A stretch of 64,000 nucleotides of DNA from Hephaestia caeni (GTDB taxonomy: Bacteria > Pseudomonadota > Alphaproteobacteria > Sphingomonadales > Sphingomonadaceae). Location: positions 186,001-250,000 of the forward strand of contig NZ_QXDC01000002.1 in NCBI RefSeq assembly GCF_003550065.1, given 5' to 3'. Position 1 is the stretch's first letter. The number at the start of each line of letters is the position of its first letter. Below, in pieces: positions 60,026 to 64,000 of the stretch. A program made the position numbers and the translations under genes. The notes below the pieces were generated by a model, which worked only from the letters and a program-made list of their open reading frames with translations, had not been told where the DNA came from and did not search any database.

Positions 60026-61042
60026 ATGACGGGGCGTCCGATCACCAGACTCGAGGATCTCGCGCGGCTCGCCGGCGTCTCGACCGCGACCGTCAGCCGG
60101 GCGCTCAACGACAGTGCGGCGGTCAATGTCGCGACCAAGCGGGAGATCTGGAAGCTCGCGCGCGAGCACAATTATCCCTTTCGGCGCTATATGCCCTCCG
60201 GCCCGATCGGTGCGCAGGCGACGATCGCGGTGGTCATCACCCGGCCGCAAGGGCGCGTCGATCGGTTGTCCGATCCATTCCTTCTCGAACTGGTCGGCGG
60301 GATCGGCGACGCGGCGCGCGAGCGCGGATGCGATTTCCTCGTCAGCCATGTCGCGCCGTCGACCTATGACGATCTCTCGGCGCTGATGGCGACCAACCGC
60401 GCCGACGGCGTCATCTTCCTCGGCCAGAGTTCGCTGTTCGCCGAGTTCAACCAGCTCGCGCAGGAAGAAAGCCGCTTCGTGGTGTGGGGCGCGCAACTGC
60501 CCGAACAGCGCTATTGCTCGGTCGGCAGCGACAATCTGCGCGGCGGCAGGCGTGCGACGGCGCATCTCGCGCGGCTCGGGCGGCGGCGGATCGCGTTTCT
60601 GGGCGATATCGAGGCGCCCGAGGTGATCCAGCGGTATCAGGGCTATCTGCGCGCGCTCGAGGAGGCGGGGCTGCCGGTCGATCCGGCGCTGGTCGTCCCC
60701 GCCCATTTCGAGATCGAGTTCGCCGAGGCCGCGGTCGATACGCTGATCGCGCGGCAGGTCGATTTCGATGCGATCTTCGCCGCGTCGGACATGATCGCGC
60801 TCGGCGCGATCCGGTCGCTGCTCCATGCCGGGCGCAGCGTGCCGGGCGACGTCTCGGTCGTCGGCTATGACGACGTCCAGTTCGCGCGCTACAATCATCC
60901 GGCGCTGACCACGATCGCGCAGAACACCGGCAAAGCGGGGCGGCTGCTCGTCTCGAAGCTCCTCAATTCGGTGCCCGATGAGGAAATGCGCTCGGAACGC
61001 GTGCCGACCGATCTGATCGTGCGGGAATCGTGCGGCGGCTGA
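60026..61042 (+). CDS. LacI family transcriptional regulator
   Basis: This 338-residue regulator has an N-terminal helix-turn-helix (TRLEDLARLAGVSTATVSRA, LNDSAAVNVATKREI) and a periplasmic-binding-protein-like effector domain (ADGVIFLGQS, DAIFAASDMIALGAIRSLLH, GDVSVVGYDDVQFARYNHPA). It lies between the esterase and the alpha-glucosidase and likely represses the glucan genes until a sugar binds. I start at 60026 (MTGRPITRLEDLA); an ATG at 59960 would add 22 residues and overlap the divergent gene. Confidence 0.92.
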   Translation: MTGRPITRLEDLARLAGVSTATVSRALNDSAAVNVATKREIWKLAREHNYPFRRYMPSGPIGAQATIAVVITRPQGRVDRLSDPFLLELVGGIGDAARERGCDFLVSHVAPSTYDDLSALMATNRADGVIFLGQSSLFAEFNQLAQEESRFVVWGAQLPEQRYCSVGSDNLRGGRRATAHLARLGRRRIAFLGDIEAPEVIQRYQGYLRALEEAGLPVDPALVVPAHFEIEFAEAAVDTLIARQVDFDAIFAASDMIALGAIRSLLHAGRSVPGDVSVVGYDDVQFARYNHPALTTIAQNTGKAGRLLVSKLLNSVPDEEMRSERVPTDLIVRESCGG

Positions 61043-61052
61043 GCCGGCGCGG

Positions 61053-62711
61053 TCATCGGCGCGCGATATAACCGCCAAGCGCGGGCAGGGTGGCCGGCGC
61101 AGGGGCGCCGTCGTGCCAGCCGCGTTCGGTTGCGGCGACGAGGCGCCAGCCGGGCTCCGGCGGCGCCCAATCGACCGGCGCATGGCCGAGGTTGAGCACG
61201 CACAGCAATCGCTGGCCGTCGTCGTCGGCGCGTTCGAACGCCAGCAACGGTTCGGGCGCGTCGAGAAAGGTGAGCGTGCCGGTGCGCAACGCTGCGTGCT
61301 CGCGTCGCAGGGCGATCATCTGCCGGGCGAAGGCGAGCGTCGATTCGGGATCGCGATCTTGGCGATCGACGGCAAGCGCATCGTGTTCGGGATCTAGCGG
61401 CAGCCACGGTTCGCGCGGTGACGCAACGGTCGAAAAGCCAGCATCGGGGGCACCGCCGATCCAGGGCATCGGCGTGCGTGCGCCGTCCCTGCCCAGCGTC
61501 ACCGGCCAGTTGAGAATGGCATCGGGATCCTGAAGCCGGTCGAAGGGCACCGCCGCGGTCGGCAGGCCCAGCTCCTCGCCCTGATAGAGGAAGGCGTTGC
61601 CGCGCAGCGCGAGCAGCAGCATCAGCGTCAGCCGCGCCAGCCGTTGCGGATCGCGCCCCTGCGCCCAGCGCGAGATATGGCGCGGCGCGTCATGGTTGGA
61701 AAACGCCCAGCTCGGCCAGCCTTCGCCCTCGTCGCTCGACCAGGCCGACAGCGCCTTGCGCACCGTCGCGGGGTCGAGCGCATCGGCATAGAGGAACGCG
61801 AAGCCGTAAGCGGTGTGCAGCAACGCGTTGCCGTGGGTGAACGCCTTCATTTCGCGATCGGCGTCATCGCCCCCCACCTCGGCGACGGTGAAGCGGGCGT
61901 CATAGCCGTCGAGCAACGTGCGCAAGCGCCCCAGAAACCCGGGGATATTGGCATGCGACTGGTTGTAGAGATGCTGCTGGTAATCGAACGACCGCGTCCG
62001 CGGGCCATCGTCGACGGCCGGAGGATTGTCGCGCAGGGCAGGGTCGTGCATCGCGAAGTTGATCGCGTCGAGCCGGAAGCCGTCGACGCCGCGGTCGAGC
62101 CAGAAGCGCGCGGCGTCGAGCAGCGCGTCCTGCACCGCCGGATTGTGGACATTGAGATCGGGCTGGCTGCCGAGAAAGTTGTGCAGATAATATTGCCCGC
62201 GGCGGGTGTCGAAGCTCCACGCGGCGCCGCCGAATACCGATTGCCAGTTGTTGGGCGGGGTGCCGTCGGGCCGGGGGTCGGCCCAGCAATACCAGTCCGC
62301 CTTGGGGTTGGTGCGATCGGCGCGGCTCTCGGCGAACCAGGCGTGCTGGTCCGAGGTGTGCGAATAGACCTGGTCGATCACCACCTTGAGCCCGAGCGCG
62401 TGGGCGCGCGCCACCAGCGCATCGAAATCCGCGAGCGTTCCGAAGATCGGATCGACGCCGCAATAATCCGCCACGTCGTAGCCGAAATCCTTCATCGGCG
62501 ACGGAAAGAAGGGCGATAGCCAGATCGCGTCCACCCCCAGGCGCGCGACATGATCGAGATGCGCGGTGATGCCGGGCAGATCGCCGATGCCGTCGCCGTT
62601 CGAATCGGCGAAGCTGCGAGGATAGATCTGGTAGATCACCGCACCGCGCCACCACGGGGCCGCGCTGCCTTGTACGGCCTGCCTGCCGTCGAGATCATCG
62701 ATCGTCGTCAC
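61053..62711 (-). CDS. Alpha-glucosidase (GH13, oligo-1,6-glucosidase type)
   Basis: This 552-residue enzyme has the GH13 motifs VIYQIYPRSFADSNGDGIGD, VIDQVYSHTSDQHAWF, catalytic Asp in GVDGFRLDAINFAM, Glu in ARFTVAEVGGDD and Asp in WAFSNHDAPRHIS. No signal peptide is seen, so it acts in the cytoplasm on imported maltose or short maltodextrins. The LacI gene ends 10 bp from its stop. Two of its neighbours, a transporter and a TonB-dependent receptor, complete an uptake route. Confidence 0.94.
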   Translation of the reverse strand: MTTIDDLDGRQAVQGSAAPWWRGAVIYQIYPRSFADSNGDGIGDLPGITAHLDHVARLGVDAIWLSPFFPSPMKDFGYDVADYCGVDPIFGTLADFDALVARAHALGLKVVIDQVYSHTSDQHAWFAESRADRTNPKADWYCWADPRPDGTPPNNWQSVFGGAAWSFDTRRGQYYLHNFLGSQPDLNVHNPAVQDALLDAARFWLDRGVDGFRLDAINFAMHDPALRDNPPAVDDGPRTRSFDYQQHLYNQSHANIPGFLGRLRTLLDGYDARFTVAEVGGDDADREMKAFTHGNALLHTAYGFAFLYADALDPATVRKALSAWSSDEGEGWPSWAFSNHDAPRHISRWAQGRDPQRLARLTLMLLLALRGNAFLYQGEELGLPTAAVPFDRLQDPDAILNWPVTLGRDGARTPMPWIGGAPDAGFSTVASPREPWLPLDPEHDALAVDRQDRDPESTLAFARQMIALRREHAALRTGTLTFLDAPEPLLAFERADDDGQRLLCVLNLGHAPVDWAPPEPGWRLVAATERGWHDGAPAPATLPALGGYIARR

Positions 62712-63053
62712 ATCCGCTCCCTTTGCGCGTCGGAATCAACCGACCCGGTTTTATTGCAAATATTTACATAACTCGACGCTCGTCAACTACTCTTTGAGCG
62801 GCGGCAAGGCATAGGAAATTTAATGATATAAAATCAATGAATTATGAACATATCGTTGCGATGATTCTATTCGAGAACGGGGCTCTGCTGCGGCGTCGGC
62901 GATATTCTCTCTTGCAAAGATCAACAACATTTTGCAGTCTTTTGCAATCGCGCCCTGAAAGAGCAAGGCTAGGGCGGGCGTCGACTGGGGGCCTCAGCGC
63001 CCGACGAGAGCGCCGCACGGATCGCGTGGCGAGGCAAAAGGGGAGGGAATGTG
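62712..63053. promoter_or_regulatory. Divergent control region between alpha-glucosidase and TonB receptor
   Basis: This 342-bp gap is AT-rich between about 62750 and 62880. TTGCAA occurs at 62754-62759, 62912-62917 and 62942-62947, with TTGCAG at 62932. These palindromic hexamers are candidate operators for the nearby LacI regulator. No gene is seen here; the short frame starting at 62837 runs into a shadow of the receptor. Confidence 0.5.
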
Positions 63054-64000
63054 ATGAAGGTTTCGATTCGTCCGTCCAGGGTGACGTTGATGATCGGTTC
63101 GGCAAGCGCTGCGCTGATGTTGGGATTCGCGTCGACCGCGCATGCCCAGGCAAGCGGCGATGCCGCGAGCACGCAGGCGAGCGACACCGCCGCCGACGAC
63201 ACGGGCAACGACATCGTCGTCAGGGGCTTTCGCGCCAGCGTCTTCGAATCGATCGCGGCCAAGCGCGAGTCGCCGATCATCGTCGATGTCGTCTCGGCCG
63301 AGGACATCGCGGGGCTCCCCGACGTGTCGATCGCGGAAGCGATTGCGCGCCTTCCGGGCGTCACCTCGCAGCGCGGCGGCGGGCAGGCGAGCGCGATCAA
63401 CATTCGCGGGCTCAACCAGGATCTCGTCTCGGCGTCGTTGAACGGTCGCGAACAGGTCGCGACCAGCGGGCTGCGCACGATCGAGTTCGATCAATATCCG
63501 TCCGAACTGCTCACGCAGGCGGCGGTGTACAAATCGCCGATGGCCTCGCTGATCGAGGGCGGCATCGCGGGCAAGGTCGAACTCAAGACCGCGCGTCCGC
63601 TCGACATGACCGAGAATTTCCAGGGCTCGCTCAATATCCGCGGCAGCTACAACGATCGCGCGAGCCAGCAGCCCGATGCGCATGAATTCGGTTATCGCGT
63701 CTCGGCGTCGATCCAGGCCAAATTGATCGAAGACAAGCTCGGGGTCGCGCTCGGCTATGCGCGGCTCGTCCAGCCCAACGTCGCGACGCGGCTCAGCGCC
63801 TATGATTACGTGCTGACCGGTGCCAGCGGCGGCAACGCGACGGACATCGACGGCAACGGTGTTCGGGATGCGATCAGTTACGGGCTCGAACTCAACCAGT
63901 TCGGCGGCACCGAGACCCGCGACGGTGTGCTTGGCGTCATCCAGTTCGAGCCGAACCCCGGCACGCGGTTCATGCTCGACGGCTATTGGTCGCGCTTCAA
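63054..64000 (+). CDS. TonB-dependent receptor, N-terminal part (cut by window edge)
   Basis: The first 315 residues of an outer membrane TonB-dependent receptor are seen. It has a signal peptide (MKVSIRPSRVTLMIGSASAA... ending AHAQA), a TonB box-like DIVVRGF segment, and the plug domain (SIAEAIARLPGVTSQRGGG, INIRGLNQDLVSASLNGREQ, VYKSPMASLIEGGIAGKVEL). Barrel strands begin near the edge. Such receptors in sphingomonads often take up maltodextrins or other glycans, and the divergent alpha-glucosidase supports that. GGGGAGGG precedes the ATG; the frame stays open to the window end. Confidence 0.93.
   Translation, partial: MKVSIRPSRVTLMIGSASAALMLGFASTAHAQASGDAASTQASDTAADDTGNDIVVRGFRASVFESIAAKRESPIIVDVVSAEDIAGLPDVSIAEAIARLPGVTSQRGGGQASAINIRGLNQDLVSASLNGREQVATSGLRTIEFDQYPSELLTQAAVYKSPMASLIEGGIAGKVELKTARPLDMTENFQGSLNIRGSYNDRASQQPDAHEFGYRVSASIQAKLIEDKLGVALGYARLVQPNVATRLSAYDYVLTGASGGNATDIDGNGVRDAISYGLELNQFGGTETRDGVLGVIQFEPNPGTRFMLDGYWSRF

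Overview
The window is chromosomal DNA of a GC-rich alphaproteobacterium of the Sphingomonas type. The evidence is the gene set and protein style: S16 and L9 with long Ala/Glu tails, an alphaproteobacterial direct-repeat LexA box before recA, dispersed palindromic repeats of the kind common in sphingomonads, SLC45-type sugar transporters, and a TonB-dependent receptor with an IVVRG-type TonB box. The species cannot be named from the sequence alone.

Positions 1-27.6 kb are mostly core genome. In order they hold the end of ffh, rpsP, rimM, SOS-controlled recA, a small membrane protein, a glutathione S-transferase, a symporter coupled to a Tat-exported M24 peptidase, a GT-C-type membrane protein, alaS, an emrA-emrB-outer membrane factor operon with a divergent LysR regulator, a DUF4336 protein, an MHS-type transporter, rpsF-rpsR-rplI, an RcnB-like protein, the fatty acid cluster fabD-fabG-acpP-fabF followed by mltG, and a secreted GH5 glycosidase.

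Positions 27,638-44,535 form a 16.9 kb integrative mobilizable element inserted in the 3' end of tRNA-Glu(CTC). A 16-bp direct repeat bounds it, and a P4-type tyrosine integrase sits beside the intact tRNA. The element has a Ti/IncQ-type mobilization module (TraA relaxase, recognisable oriT, TraC- and TraD-like proteins), an AlpA regulator, a HigBA-type pair whose toxin lacks a normal start codon, and an RHH regulator behind a 41-bp palindrome. No type IV secretion channel or coupling protein is seen, so transfer would need a helper. Its left half is a more AT-rich cargo: a glycine-rich secreted peptide with a double-glycine leader, two duplicated retropepsin-like aspartyl proteases flanking it, an HlyD-type adaptor, a peptidase-containing (C39) ABC exporter and a Fic protein coupled to the exporter. 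This is the most novel-looking system in the window: a peptide export cassette in which a cysteine peptidase would cut the leader, with two periplasmic aspartyl proteases and a Fic enzyme as unexplained partners.

Positions 44.5-50.6 kb return to core genome: class II DAHP synthase, a small secreted protein, a 2-hydroxyacid dehydrogenase with a TM2 protein, cysS, rpsU and an FKBP-type isomerase. From 50.6 kb to the end lies an alpha-glucan utilisation region: two esterases, an alcohol dehydrogenase, a lipoprotein alpha-amylase, a PhyH-type dioxygenase, two SLC45-like transporters, AraC and LacI regulators, a GH13 alpha-glucosidase and the start of a TonB-dependent receptor. TTGCAA motifs recur in its control regions and are candidate LacI operators.
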